From: Winogradskyella echinorum
GTDB taxonomy: Bacteria; Bacteroidota; Bacteroidia; Flavobacteriales; Flavobacteriaceae
Assembly: GCF_014297365.1 (NCBI RefSeq)
Contig: NZ_JACOQD010000001.1
Location: forward strand, 310,001-374,000
Direction: 5' to 3'
Length of the DNA stretch: 64,000 bases
The translations under genes and the position numbers were made by a program. Numbering within the stretch: the first letter of the stretch is position 1; each line of letters starts with the position of its first letter. The notes under the pieces are model-generated. The model saw only the letters and a list, made by a program, of their open reading frames with translations. It did no database searches and was not told the origin of the DNA. This document shows positions 54,616 to 64,000 of the stretch, piece after piece.

Positions 54616-56145
54616 ATGAGCAACAAAAGGATGTCATCGGCACTTATTTCAGTATTTAGTAAAGATGGATTAGCACCAATCGTAAAAAAATTAAACGACC
54701 TCAACGTTACTATATATTCTACTGGTGGCACTGAGAAATTCATTAAAGATTTAGGTATTAACGTTATCCCTGTAGAAGATGTAACTTCCTACCCTTCTAT
54801 ACTTGGTGGACGTGTAAAAACGCTTCATCCAAAAGTTTTTGGAGGTATCTTAAATCGTCAAAACCACGATGGTGATGTTGCGGAATTAGCAGAGTTTGAA
54901 ATTCCACAAATAGACCTAGTCATTGTTGACCTTTATCCTTTTGAAAAAACGGTTGCTTCTGGTGCAAGTAATCAAGATATTATCGAAAAAATTGATATAG
55001 GAGGTATTTCATTAATTAGAGCAGCAGCAAAAAATTATGCTGATGTTACTTGTGTATCTTCAGTTGAAGATTATTCAGAATTTTTAGAATTGTTAGAAAC
55101 TAAAAATGGTGAAACTTCTGAGGATGATAGAAAGCATTTTGCTGCAAAAGCCTTCAATGTATCATCACATTACGATTCTGCAATATTTAACTACTTCAAC
55201 CAAAACCATGAAATTGCATCTTTAAAAATTTCTGAAAATAAAGGTAAAGTTTTACGATATGGCGAGAACCCGCACCAAAAAGGTTTCTTTTTTGGAGATT
55301 TTGACGAAATTTTCACAAAACTACATGGTAAAGAATTAAGTTATAACAATCTTTTAGATGTTGATGCAGCCGTAAATTTAATGCTAGAATTTAAAAACGA
55401 CGCACCAACCTTTGCCGTTTTAAAACATAATAATGCATGTGGTTTGGCACAACGTGACACCTTACACCAAGCTTATTTAGATGCCTTAGCTGGTGATCCT
55501 GTTTCTGCATTTGGAGGTGTTTTAATTAGTAATTCTGAAATTGACGTAGCTACAGCAGAAGAAATCCATAAATTATTTTGTGAAGTTGTCATTGCTCCAT
55601 CTTTTTCAGATAAAGCATTAGAAATTTTAAAAGGCAAAAAAAATAGAATTCTTTTAATTTTAAAAGACATTGAAATGCCTCAAACCAATGTAAGAAGTTG
55701 TTTAAATGGTGTTTTAGTTCAAGATAGAAATAATGTTACCGATACTCTTGATGGTCTAAAGTCGGTTACTAATAAAACTGCTACCACCACCGAGTTAGAC
55801 GATTTAATATTTGCTTCAAAAATCTGTAAGCACACAAAATCTAATACTATTGTTTTAGCAAAAAACAAACAACTTTGTGCAAGCGGAACTGGACAAACCA
55901 GTAGAGTTGATGCTTTAAATCAGGCAATTCATAAGGCTAAGTCATTTAATTTTGATTTAGAAGGAGCAGTAATGGCAAGTGATGCTTTTTTCCCATTTCC
56001 GGATTGTGTGGAAATTGCAGATAATGCTGGGATTACTGCTGTAATTCAACCTGGAGGATCAATTAAAGACGAATTGAGCATTAATTATTGTAATGATAAT
56101 AACGTGGCTATGGTGTTTACAGGAACACGTCATTTTAAGCATTAA
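54616..56145 (+). CDS. purH: Bifunctional AICAR transformylase/IMP cyclohydrolase
   Basis: 509 aa from ATG 54616 (MSNKRMSSALISVFSKDGL); an in-frame start at 54571 overlaps the promoter. The IMP cyclohydrolase domain (about 1-190) has STGGTEKFIKDLG and LGGRVKTLHPKVFGGIL; the AICAR transformylase domain (about 195-509) has GENPHQKGFF, LKHNNACGLA and AVMASDAFFPFPD. It catalyses the last two steps of IMP synthesis. Monocistronic by spacing: 237 nt separate it from mreB. Confidence 0.96.
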   Translation: MSNKRMSSALISVFSKDGLAPIVKKLNDLNVTIYSTGGTEKFIKDLGINVIPVEDVTSYPSILGGRVKTLHPKVFGGILNRQNHDGDVAELAEFEIPQIDLVIVDLYPFEKTVASGASNQDIIEKIDIGGISLIRAAAKNYADVTCVSSVEDYSEFLELLETKNGETSEDDRKHFAAKAFNVSSHYDSAIFNYFNQNHEIASLKISENKGKVLRYGENPHQKGFFFGDFDEIFTKLHGKELSYNNLLDVDAAVNLMLEFKNDAPTFAVLKHNNACGLAQRDTLHQAYLDALAGDPVSAFGGVLISNSEIDVATAEEIHKLFCEVVIAPSFSDKALEILKGKKNRILLILKDIEMPQTNVRSCLNGVLVQDRNNVTDTLDGLKSVTNKTATTTELDDLIFASKICKHTKSNTIVLAKNKQLCASGTGQTSRVDALNQAIHKAKSFNFDLEGAVMASDAFFPFPDCVEIADNAGITAVIQPGGSIKDELSINYCNDNNVAMVFTGTRHFKH

Positions 56146-56382
56146 AAAAACTTATTTCATTACACTTTTATATTAAAGATTCAGGACTTTTTTAGAGGAT
56201 ATTTTAAAATTAAAATTACCATTTGACAGCTAAGTTTGGGTGATACTTTTTTATGTTGAAATAAAAAATAAAAAAAGTGAAGCAATAAACGTCTATTGTC
56301 ATTAAAATATCGTATAATTTGTTACATTTACAGACAGTCTTAAAAAGTAGACTAGAATAACCCAAATAATTAAGAATAGCGC

Positions 56383-57411
56383 ATGGGATTTTTTGATTTC
56401 CTAACGGAAGAAATAGCCATAGATTTAGGAACCGCAAACACACTGATAATACACAACGACAAAGTTGTTGTTGATAATCCATCGATAGTAGCAAGAGACC
56501 GCATTAGCGGAAAAATTATAGCAGTTGGTAAAGAAGCCAACATGATGCAAGGTAAAACACACGAAAATATAAAAACCATTCGCCCTTTAAAAGACGGTGT
56601 TATTGCAGATTTTGATGCTTCTGAACAAATGATAAGTTTGTTTATTAAAAATATACCTGCACTTAAGAAAAAGTTTTTCAATCCTGCGTTACGAATGGTG
56701 GTTTGTATTCCTTCAGGAATTACTGAAGTAGAAATGAGAGCGGTAAAAGAGTCTTGTGAGCGTGTTAATGGTAAAGAAGTCTATTTAATACACGAACCAA
56801 TGGCTGCTGCAATTGGTATTGGAGTAGATATTATGCAACCAAAAGGAAACATGATTGTTGATATAGGTGGAGGAACCACAGAAATCGCAGTTATTGCACT
56901 TGGTGGAATTGTTTGTGATAAATCTGTAAAAGTGGCAGGTGATGTATTTACAAACGACATTATTTATTACATGCGTACACAACACAACTTATATGTTGGT
57001 GACAGAACTGCTGAAAAAATTAAGATTCAAATTGGTGCAGCTACTGAAGATTTAGAATTACCACCAGAAGATATGAGCGTTCAAGGTCGTGATTTATTAA
57101 CAGGAAAACCAAAGCAGGTAAATATTTCGTTTAGAGAAATTGCTAAAGCCTTAGATAAATCTATTTTACGTATAGAAGATTCTGTAATGGAGACTTTATC
57201 TCAAACTCCCCCAGAATTAGCTGCAGATATATACAATACTGGTATTTATTTAGCAGGTGGCGGATCCATGCTAAGAGGATTAGACAAACGTTTATCTCAA
57301 AAAACAGATTTACCCGTATATATTGCAGAAGACCCGCTAAGAGCAGTTGTAAGAGGTACAGGTATTGTGCTTAAAAACTTACCAAAATACAAAAGCGTAT
57401 TGATTAAATAA
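56383..57411 (+). CDS. mreB: Rod-shape actin homologue MreB
   Basis: 342 aa actin fold: AIDLGTANTLI phosphate 1, VVCIPSGITEVEMRAV, GNMIVDIGGGTTEIAVI phosphate 2 and GIYLAGGGSMLRGLD adenosine motif. It guides the elongasome. First gene of the mreBCD-mrdA-rodA operon; in the 237 nt before it a TTG (56296-56298) and TATAATTTG (56313-56321) are close to, but one base off, the promoter consensus. Confidence 0.97.
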   Translation: MGFFDFLTEEIAIDLGTANTLIIHNDKVVVDNPSIVARDRISGKIIAVGKEANMMQGKTHENIKTIRPLKDGVIADFDASEQMISLFIKNIPALKKKFFNPALRMVVCIPSGITEVEMRAVKESCERVNGKEVYLIHEPMAAAIGIGVDIMQPKGNMIVDIGGGTTEIAVIALGGIVCDKSVKVAGDVFTNDIIYYMRTQHNLYVGDRTAEKIKIQIGAATEDLELPPEDMSVQGRDLLTGKPKQVNISFREIAKALDKSILRIEDSVMETLSQTPPELAADIYNTGIYLAGGGSMLRGLDKRLSQKTDLPVYIAEDPLRAVVRGTGIVLKNLPKYKSVLIK

Positions 57412-57421
57412 GATGTAAATA

Positions 57422-58246
57422 ATGCAACAAATTTTCAATTTTGTTATAAGAAACAAAACCTTTCTGTTGTTTTTATTGCTCTTTAGTATTGCCTTAACTT
57501 TAACCATTCAATCGCATTCGTATCACAGAAGTAAATTTATAAATTCAGCAAATGGATTAACGGGTGGTGTTTATGGCACTTTTAATTCTATTGATCAGTA
57601 TTTTAATTTAAAAGACCAAAATATTATTCTTGCTGAGGAAAATAAAAAACTGAGAGAGCAACTTTTTAATTCTGTAAACTCATCCGATTCTTCATACATT
57701 GATACCACAACATATTCTCAAGGAAAATATAGAGTAATTACCGCTGCTGTATATAAAAACAGTTATTCGCTTACTAATAACTACCTCACTTTAAATAAAG
57801 GTAAAAATGATAGTGTTAAGCAAGATTTCGGTGTTATAACATCAAAAGGTATTGTTGGAATTATTGATAATACTTCTAACAACTATTCTACTGCATTATC
57901 TATTTTAAATAAGAAAAGTCAGATTAATGCAAAGTTAAAATCAACTAACCATATCGGTTCCTTAACTTGGGATGGTAAATCACCAGAATTCACTCAACTT
58001 ATAGATGTATCTAATTTTGCACCTGTTAAAATTGGAGATACAATTGTAACCGGCGGCCAATCTGCAATTTTCCCGAGAGGAATTGGCATTGGTACAATAG
58101 ATAGTTTTGAAACTGATATTAGCGGAGATACTTATAACATAAAAGTAAAATTGTTTAACGACATGACTAATGTTGGCACAGTATATATCATAGAAAATTT
58201 GGATAGAACAGAAATAAAAACGCTCGAAGCTAGTATTAATGAATAG
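57422..58246 (+). CDS. mreC: Rod shape-determining protein MreC
   Basis: 274 aa; one N-terminal membrane helix (about 13-30), a coiled coil (YFNLKDQNIILAEENKKLREQL), and the beta-barrel core (NYLTLNKGKNDSVKQDFGVIT, VITSKGIVGIIDN, GGQSAIFPRGIGIG). Links cytoplasmic MreB to the periplasmic PBP2. Ten nt after mreB. Confidence 0.93.
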   Translation: MQQIFNFVIRNKTFLLFLLLFSIALTLTIQSHSYHRSKFINSANGLTGGVYGTFNSIDQYFNLKDQNIILAEENKKLREQLFNSVNSSDSSYIDTTTYSQGKYRVITAAVYKNSYSLTNNYLTLNKGKNDSVKQDFGVITSKGIVGIIDNTSNNYSTALSILNKKSQINAKLKSTNHIGSLTWDGKSPEFTQLIDVSNFAPVKIGDTIVTGGQSAIFPRGIGIGTIDSFETDISGDTYNIKVKLFNDMTNVGTVYIIENLDRTEIKTLEASINE

Positions 58247-58745
58247 TGTTATCGGAATAAATATTGTTAGATTTATTATACTTCTTTTAGCCCAAGTCGT
58301 TATATGCAATAATATTAATTTCTTTGGCTATATTAACCCGTATATATACATCATATTTATTTTCTTGTTTCCTATCAAAGATGAAAGGCTCGTTTTTTTA
58401 TTAGTAAGTTTTTTACTTGGTATGATGGTAGATATGTTTTCAGATTCTGGAGGAGTACATGCCGCTGCTGCAGTTTGTTTGGCATATTCCAGACCTATAC
58501 TTTTAAAAACATCATTTGGAATGCTTTATGAGCACCATACAATAAAATTTAGTAATACAGAAATTGGTAGTTTAATTACATACATTACGTTAGGCACTGT
58601 AATACATCATTTTATATTATTTGTCTTAGAAATTTTTAACATTTCTAACATACTTTTAATATTAAAAAAGACGTTATTTTCTAGTATTTTCACTATACTA
58701 TTGAGTGTATTAATTATTATTCTATTTAGCCGAAACCGAAAATGA
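58239..58745 (+). CDS. mreD: Rod shape-determining protein MreD
   Basis: 168 aa membrane protein with five or six helices. Conserved GYINPYIYIIFIFLFPI and LLGMMVDMFSDSGGVHAAA. Overlaps mreC by 8 nt and mrdA by 4 nt. Assigned from hydropathy, motifs and operon position; MreD is poorly conserved. Confidence 0.88.
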   Translation: MNSVIGINIVRFIILLLAQVVICNNINFFGYINPYIYIIFIFLFPIKDERLVFLLVSFLLGMMVDMFSDSGGVHAAAAVCLAYSRPILLKTSFGMLYEHHTIKFSNTEIGSLITYITLGTVIHHFILFVLEIFNISNILLILKKTLFSSIFTILLSVLIIILFSRNRK

Positions 58746-60676
58746 GAAAACTGCTACTATTAACAACTGTTATTCTTGTTGGACTTGTTTTTATAGCACG
58801 CTTATTTTATTTACAAGTTTACAGTGGTTCAGCCTATAATATTTTTGAAGACACAGCAATACAAAAAGAGTATAACTATCCAAAACGCGGTTATGTATAT
58901 GACAGAAATGGCAAACTATTAGTAGCCAATCAACCTTCTTACGATGTAATGGTAATACCTAGAGAAGTGGCACCAATGGATTCTTTAAAATTACATGAGT
59001 TCTGTACATTATTAAAGATTACAAAAGAAGACTACGACAAAAAATTAAATAGAGCCAGAAATTATTCACCTCGATTATCTTCACCATTTGTTCAACAGCT
59101 TTCAAAAACCGATTACGCAGTATTACAAGAAAAAATGCGAAAGTTTGAAGGGTTTTATATTCAAAAACGATCACTTAGATCCTACCAAACGACAATTGGA
59201 GCCAATGTTCTTGGTGATATCGGAGAAGTAAACCGAAGAATTATTGCTCAACAGCCATACTATAAAATGGGTGACCTTATTGGTAAACAAGGTGTTGAGA
59301 AAACCTATGAGAAAGTTTTAAGAGGAGTCAAAGGAATTAAATTTATACAGAAGGACCGTTTTAATAAACATATTGGCCCATACAAAGATGGTATTTACGA
59401 TACTTTACCAAAGCCAGGAAAAGATATTACCTTGACTATAGATTCTGAGCTACAAGCTTATGGTGAATTATTAATGAAACACAAGCGTGGAGGTATCATT
59501 GCATTAGACCCTAGTTCTGGTGAAATTTTGGCAATGGTTTCTGGTCCCTCTTACAACCCTAACCTACTTGTTGGAAGAGATCGCTCAAGAAATTTCACAA
59601 AATTATACAGAGACAGCATCGCTAAACCTTTGTTTGACAGAGGTTTACAAGCCCAGTATCCACCTGGCTCACCGTTTAAAGTTATTAATGCACTTATAGG
59701 TTTACAAGAAGATGTTGTAGATACACGAGAAAGGTTTACATGTAGAATGGGCTATTATTATGGAAGTCGAAAACTTACAGGTTGTCATCATCATAGAAGT
59801 CCGGTTGCAATGAATGATGGTATAGCACAGTCTTGCAACGCCTATTTTGTAAATGTGTACCGTCGTATAATTGATAAATATGAGGATGCAGGAAAAGGTA
59901 TGAATATTTGGGCAAATCATGCAAAAAGTTTTGGCTTAGGTAATTTTTTAAATAATGATTTATCCGTGGGTTCTAAAGGCAGAATACCAGATGGAGATTA
60001 TTACGATAGAGCTTATGGCGACAATCGTTGGGGCTCAACATACATTGTTTCTAATGCCATAGGACAAGGTGAAGTTGAAGCAACACCCATTCAATTAGCA
60101 AATATGGCAGCAGCAATAGGAAACAGAGGGTATTACTACACACCTCACATTATAAAAGAAATTGAAGGAGATACCATTCCTAAAAAATATAGAACACCAA
60201 AATATACAACTATAGATAAACGTCATTTTGAACCTGTTATAGAGGGTATGTTTGATGTTTATAACAAAGGAACGGCTTCTACTTTAAGAGTTCCTGGTAT
60301 CGATATTTGTGGAAAAACGGGTACTGCAGAAAACTTTGTAAGAATTGATAGCGTTAAAACACAACTTACCGACCATTCTATATTTGTAGCATTTGCACCA
60401 AAAGACAACCCTAAAATTGCCATTGCTGTATTTGTTGAAAATGGATATTGGGGAAGTCGTTTTGCTGGTAGAATGGCAAGTTTAATGATTGAAAAGTACA
60501 TTAAAGGTCATATTACTAGAACTGATCTAGAACGTTGGATTTTAACTCATAGTTTAGAAGATGAATATGCAAAACCGTATTCTGGAGAACCGTTTAAAAT
60601 TAATGGTGAAACAACACTTCAGGTAATTGATAACTATGCCATTGAAAACACAAATCAAAGTAGTCTAAAACAATAA
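58742..60676 (+). CDS. mrdA: Penicillin-binding protein 2
   Basis: 644 aa class B transpeptidase. One N-terminal membrane helix, a dimerisation domain (PKRGYVYDRNGKLLVANQPSYDV), then the transpeptidase domain. The expected SxxK Ser is in QYPPGSPFKVIN (Ser-Pro-Phe-Lys), SxN in AQSCNAYFVN, and KTG in DICGKTGTAEN. It cross-links peptidoglycan during lateral growth with RodA. Overlap with mreD of 4 nt. Confidence 0.95.
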   Translation: MRKLLLLTTVILVGLVFIARLFYLQVYSGSAYNIFEDTAIQKEYNYPKRGYVYDRNGKLLVANQPSYDVMVIPREVAPMDSLKLHEFCTLLKITKEDYDKKLNRARNYSPRLSSPFVQQLSKTDYAVLQEKMRKFEGFYIQKRSLRSYQTTIGANVLGDIGEVNRRIIAQQPYYKMGDLIGKQGVEKTYEKVLRGVKGIKFIQKDRFNKHIGPYKDGIYDTLPKPGKDITLTIDSELQAYGELLMKHKRGGIIALDPSSGEILAMVSGPSYNPNLLVGRDRSRNFTKLYRDSIAKPLFDRGLQAQYPPGSPFKVINALIGLQEDVVDTRERFTCRMGYYYGSRKLTGCHHHRSPVAMNDGIAQSCNAYFVNVYRRIIDKYEDAGKGMNIWANHAKSFGLGNFLNNDLSVGSKGRIPDGDYYDRAYGDNRWGSTYIVSNAIGQGEVEATPIQLANMAAAIGNRGYYYTPHIIKEIEGDTIPKKYRTPKYTTIDKRHFEPVIEGMFDVYNKGTASTLRVPGIDICGKTGTAENFVRIDSVKTQLTDHSIFVAFAPKDNPKIAIAVFVENGYWGSRFAGRMASLMIEKYIKGHITRTDLERWILTHSLEDEYAKPYSGEPFKINGETTLQVIDNYAIENTNQSSLKQ

Positions 60677-60681
60677 AATTA

Positions 60682-61962
60682 ATGCTCAGAGAGAACCAAA
60701 GACGTTTTAAATTCGATTGGATTACCATCATTCTGTTTTTGCTCCTCGTTGCTTTTGGGTATCTCAATATTTTATCTGCTTCTCATGTCGGTGAAATCAC
60801 TAGTTATTTTGACATGAGTCAACCTTATGGCAAACAAACTATATTTATTGGGTTAACATTTGTTTTAATCGTTTTAATATTATCATTCGAAGCTAAATTT
60901 TATGAACGGTTTGCCAGTATTATCTACTTAGTTGCCATAATAGCTTTACTGGGTTTATTCATTTTTGGTAAGGACGTTAATGGTGCACGTTCTTGGTATG
61001 GCATTGGCAGTATGACTATACAGCCTAGTGAATTCGCAAAATTTGCAACAGCATTAGCCGTAGCAAAGTATATAAGTGATTTGCAAACCAACATGCGTAC
61101 TATAAAAGATCAACTAAAAGTTACTGCAATTATATTTATTCCTGCATTATTAATTTTACTGCAAAATGATGCTGGTAGTACAATTGTTTATTTAGCTTTT
61201 TTCTTTGTATTTTATAGAGAAGGCTTACAACAAGTTTATTTAATCATAGGATTATCTCTCATTATACTTGCGGTTCTTGGCCTTAAATTTGGTGTTGTTA
61301 TTACAGCTGTAATAACGACTTTAGTAATTGTTAGCACTTACTTCTTACAAGGGAAAAAACGAGGTTCAATTTTTCAATATATTATTGTCTTAATAGTATG
61401 CGTTGGTTTTTCATATGGTGTAAAACTTTTCTATGAACATGGATTAAAAATTCATCAACAAAATAGAATTAGCCTTTGGTTACGCTTAGAAAAAGATCCT
61501 GCTAAGCTTGAGTTAATGAAAAAACGCGAAGCTTATAACCTTATACAATCTGAACAAGCCATCAGCTCAGGTAGCTGGACAGGCAAAGGCTTTTTACAAG
61601 GTACAAGAACTACTGGAAAGTTTGTACCAGAACAACATACCGATTATATTTTTAGTACTGTTGGTGAAGAATGGGGTTTTTGGGGAAGCTCTTTCGTTGT
61701 ATTATTATTTACAACTCTTATTATTAGAATTTTATACTTAGCCGAATCTCAAAAATCTCAATTTAGTCGTGTTTATGGCTATGGAGTCGCCTCAATATTG
61801 TTTGTGCATTTTACCATAAATACTGGAATGGTTATGGGATTAATACCTACAGTTGGTATACCACTACCCTTTTTTAGTTATGGTGGTTCTGGTCTTTGGG
61901 GATTTACTATTTTACTTTTTATTTTTATAAAGTTAGATAGTAATAAGATTAATGAGTGGTAA
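60682..61962 (+). CDS. rodA: Rod shape-determining glycosyltransferase RodA
   Basis: 426 aa SEDS protein with about ten membrane helices. Conserved GARSWYGIGSMTIQPSEFAK, the EQHTDYIFSTVGEEWGF loop, and GIPLPFFSYGGSGLW. Polymerises lipid II glycan strands for PBP2. Five nt after mrdA; last gene of the operon. Confidence 0.95.
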   Translation: MLRENQRRFKFDWITIILFLLLVAFGYLNILSASHVGEITSYFDMSQPYGKQTIFIGLTFVLIVLILSFEAKFYERFASIIYLVAIIALLGLFIFGKDVNGARSWYGIGSMTIQPSEFAKFATALAVAKYISDLQTNMRTIKDQLKVTAIIFIPALLILLQNDAGSTIVYLAFFFVFYREGLQQVYLIIGLSLIILAVLGLKFGVVITAVITTLVIVSTYFLQGKKRGSIFQYIIVLIVCVGFSYGVKLFYEHGLKIHQQNRISLWLRLEKDPAKLELMKKREAYNLIQSEQAISSGSWTGKGFLQGTRTTGKFVPEQHTDYIFSTVGEEWGFWGSSFVVLLFTTLIIRILYLAESQKSQFSRVYGYGVASILFVHFTINTGMVMGLIPTVGIPLPFFSYGGSGLWGFTILLFIFIKLDSNKINEW

Positions 61963-61966
61963 ATAA

Positions 61967-61995
61967 AAAAGACCATCTTAGTTAGATGATCTTTT
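61967..61995 (-). terminator. Terminator of valS
   Basis: Arms 61967-61978 and 61984-61995; complete pairing with one G-U wobble occurs only on the minus-strand RNA, followed by a U-run. It lies 24 nt after the valS stop. It may also serve rodA, which ends just 4 nt away. Confidence 0.75.
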
Positions 61996-62018
61996 CAATT
62001 TCAATAATTAACTATAGC

Positions 62019-64000
62019 TTAATTTAAACTAGCCAAACTAGCTTTTATAGTATCAATTTTAGCCAATGCGTCTGCTTCTTTTTTCTTCTCGGAAGCTACA
62101 ACTTGCTCTGGTGCACCCGCAACAAAGCGCTCATTAGACAACTTCTTTTGCACAGATTTTAAAAAGCCTTCAGTGTATTTTAATTCTTCAGTAAGCTTTT
62201 CAATCTCCGCTTCAACATCAATACTGCCTTCCATAGGAATAAAGTATTCGTTAGATTTTACTCTATACGTTAAGGCGCCTTCAACCGGTTCCTTAACGTA
62301 ATCAAGACTTTCAAGATTTCCAAGTTTTATAATTACAGTATCAAAGGTAGCATTTACGTTTTCACTATTTAAAACTGAAAAACCAATAGCATCTTTAAAT
62401 GCAATATTCTTTTGCTTTCTTATATTTCTAATTCCAGAAATGACTTCAGTAGCAAATTCAAATTCTGAGATTAAAGCCTCATTAATTGGTTTTGCCTCTG
62501 GCCATTTAGCCACAATTAATGCTTCTTCTGGCGTTCTTTTATTTATAGTTTGCCATATTTCTTCCGTAATAAATGGCGTAAATGGATGAACTACTTTTAG
62601 AATATCTTCAAAAATCGCCATAACAGCATTATAGGTTTTTGAATCTATTGGCTGTTTGTAAGCTGGTTTTACAATCTCTAATAACCAAGAAGCAAAATCA
62701 TCATATACCAATTTATAAATTGCCATTAATGCATCAGACAATCTGTATTTACTAAAATGGTCTTCTATTTCAATTAATACTTTCTGAAACTTAGATTCAA
62801 ACCACTCAATAGCTATATTACTAGACTGAGGTTGTTCTATATCTGCAACATCCCACAAATTAGTTAAATAGAATGCCGACCATATCTTGTTACCTAAACC
62901 TTTTCCTTGTTGACAAAGGGCTTCATCAAACATTAAATCATTTCCGGCTGCAGAACTTAATAACAATCCTACTCTAACACCATCTGCGCTATAATCTTCA
63001 ATTAATTTTAAAGCATCTGGGGAATTCCCCAAGGATTTCGACATTTTTCGTCTTTGCTTATCTCTAACTAATCCTGTTAAATAAACATTTTGAAATGGTT
63101 TTTCGTCTTTATATTCATAACCAGCAATAATCATTCGTGCTACCCAAAAGAATAAAATATCAGGACCAGTAACTAAATCATTAGTTGGGTAATAATATTT
63201 TATGTCTTCGTTTTCCGGATTACGAATACCATCAAATACGCTCATTGGCCAAAGCCATGACGAGAACCAAGTATCTAAAGCATCAGTATCTTGTGTTAAG
63301 TCAGAAGCTTGAAGCTCGGAGTTTGAAGTTTTAACTCTTGCAAGTTTCAACGCCTCCTCAATAGATTCTGCAACTACAAAATCTTCTTTTCCATCTCCAT
63401 AGAAATACGCAGGAATTTGTTGTCCCCAAAGTAACTGACGTGAGATATTCCAATCGCGAATATTCTCCATCCAATGACGATAGGTATTTTCAAATTTCTT
63501 AGGAAATAATTTTACATCGCCAGTTTTTAAAACTGCATCAATAGCAGGTTTTGCTAAATCTTCCATTTTTAAGAACCATTGATCACTTAGTCTAGGTTCT
63601 ATAACCGCCTTTGTTCGTTCTGATGTTCCTACTTTATTAAGGTGATTTTCAGTTTTTACTAAAACACCTGTTTCTTCTAATGCTTTAGCGACTGCTTTTC
63701 TGGCTACAAAACGATCTTGACCTTCAAACTGTAATCCAAAGCTATTTAAACTTGCATCTTCATTAAAGATATCTATAACTTCTAAATTGTGTTTATCACC
63801 TAAAACTTTATCATTTTCATCGTGAGCAGGTGTTACTTTTAAACAACCTGTACCAAATTCAACATCTACATACTCATCTTCTATTATAGGAATGACACGT
63901 CCGCAAATTGGCACAATCGCCTTCTTACCTTTTAAATGGGTAAAGCGTTCATCATTTGGATTGATACAAATAGCAGTATCTCCAAAAATAGTTTCTGGTC
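62019..64000 (-). CDS. valS: Valyl-tRNA synthetase, C-terminal part (5' end beyond window)
   Basis: The frame is open to the window edge, giving about 660 codons of a class Ia synthetase; the N-terminal part with the HIGH motif is missing. Upstream of the apparent GTG start at 63914 the reading frame continues with ETIFGDTAICINPNDERF, clearly part of the editing domain, so the gene extends left on its strand beyond 64000. RRKMSKSLGNSPD is the KMSKS motif, followed by the anticodon-binding domain and a C-terminal coiled-coil arm (EIEKLTEELKYTEGFLKSVQ). Confidence 0.95.
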   Translation of the reverse strand, partial: PETIFGDTAICINPNDERFTHLKGKKAIVPICGRVIPIIEDEYVDVEFGTGCLKVTPAHDENDKVLGDKHNLEVIDIFNEDASLNSFGLQFEGQDRFVARKAVAKALEETGVLVKTENHLNKVGTSERTKAVIEPRLSDQWFLKMEDLAKPAIDAVLKTGDVKLFPKKFENTYRHWMENIRDWNISRQLLWGQQIPAYFYGDGKEDFVVAESIEEALKLARVKTSNSELQASDLTQDTDALDTWFSSWLWPMSVFDGIRNPENEDIKYYYPTNDLVTGPDILFFWVARMIIAGYEYKDEKPFQNVYLTGLVRDKQRRKMSKSLGNSPDALKLIEDYSADGVRVGLLLSSAAGNDLMFDEALCQQGKGLGNKIWSAFYLTNLWDVADIEQPQSSNIAIEWFESKFQKVLIEIEDHFSKYRLSDALMAIYKLVYDDFASWLLEIVKPAYKQPIDSKTYNAVMAIFEDILKVVHPFTPFITEEIWQTINKRTPEEALIVAKWPEAKPINEALISEFEFATEVISGIRNIRKQKNIAFKDAIGFSVLNSENVNATFDTVIIKLGNLESLDYVKEPVEGALTYRVKSNEYFIPMEGSIDVEAEIEKLTEELKYTEGFLKSVQKKLSNERFVAGAPEQVVASEKKKEADALAKIDTIKASLASLN

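Noticed and set aside
56146-56382. Small gene or RNA in the purH-mreB gap
   Set aside because: The 237 nt are AT-rich, no stable hairpin or credible frame was seen, and only a near-consensus promoter for mreB can be proposed.
62019-63914. GTG start for valS at 63914
   Set aside because: The frame continues upstream with conserved editing-domain sequence (DTAICINPNDERF) to the window edge, so the true start is outside the window.

Overview
The window is AT-rich chromosomal DNA from a member of the Bacteroidetes, almost certainly a (probably marine) Flavobacteriaceae. The evidence is a complete gldKLMN gliding/type IX secretion operon, an XrtF exosortase with its partner protein, TAnnTTTG-type promoters, many short lipoproteins, and a Bacteroidetes-style pectin locus. 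The genus cannot be fixed from the sequence alone.

Region 1 (about 88-16600) is one end of a pectin/rhamnogalacturonan utilisation locus. Thirteen tightly packed plus-strand genes encode exported or lipid-anchored enzymes: two alpha/beta-hydrolase esterases, a DUF4861 lipoprotein, a cupin and a bicupin, a GH105 unsaturated galacturonyl hydrolase, a GH43, a sialidase-fold lipoprotein, a PL10-CE8 lyase/methylesterase fusion, a CE12 acetylesterase, a DUF6807 lipoprotein and two Gfo/Idh/MocA oxidoreductases. Two convergent minus-strand genes, mannonate dehydratase (uxuA) and an SDR (fructuronate-reductase type), supply the uronate catabolic end. No SusC/SusD pair or regulator is visible, so the locus probably continues to the left.

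Region 2 (16700-37450, nearly all minus strand) holds an initiator tRNA-Met with its own promoter and terminator, a leucine-rich-repeat protein, a CPxCG protein, a three-gene RND efflux operon, an ABC-F ATPase divergent from a DUF983 gene across a 16-bp palindrome, an FAD oxidoreductase, gldN-gldM-gldL-gldK, an arginase-fold protein with degraded metal ligands, topA, and two unknown membrane or exported proteins.

Region 3 (37500-47250, plus strand) runs miaB, a lipoprotein, a sigma-54-type AAA+ activator without a receiver domain, a small unknown protein, lptE, a TPR-like protein, secG, groES and groEL. After groEL come two terminators, a 28-codon lysine-rich ORF on the minus strand, and a tandem pair of DUF6090 proteins.

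Region 4 (47250-54480, mostly minus strand) has a polysaccharide-lyase-like lipoprotein, a metal-handling set (HYC_CC_PP protein, TonB-dependent receptor, HMA protein), the xrtF exosortase pair divergent from a GAF/fRMsr gene, and a lone MacB-type permease. Region 5 (54580-64000) carries purH, the rod-shape operon mreB-mreC-mreD-mrdA-rodA, and the 3' part of a convergent valS that runs off the right edge.

No CRISPR array, insertion sequence, prophage or rRNA gene was seen. The most unusual items are the arginase-fold probable pseudoenzyme beside the gld operon, the structured groES leader and groES/groEL junction, the 28-aa basic ORF, the palindromic ABC-F/DUF983 control region, and the unknown-function members of the pectin locus.
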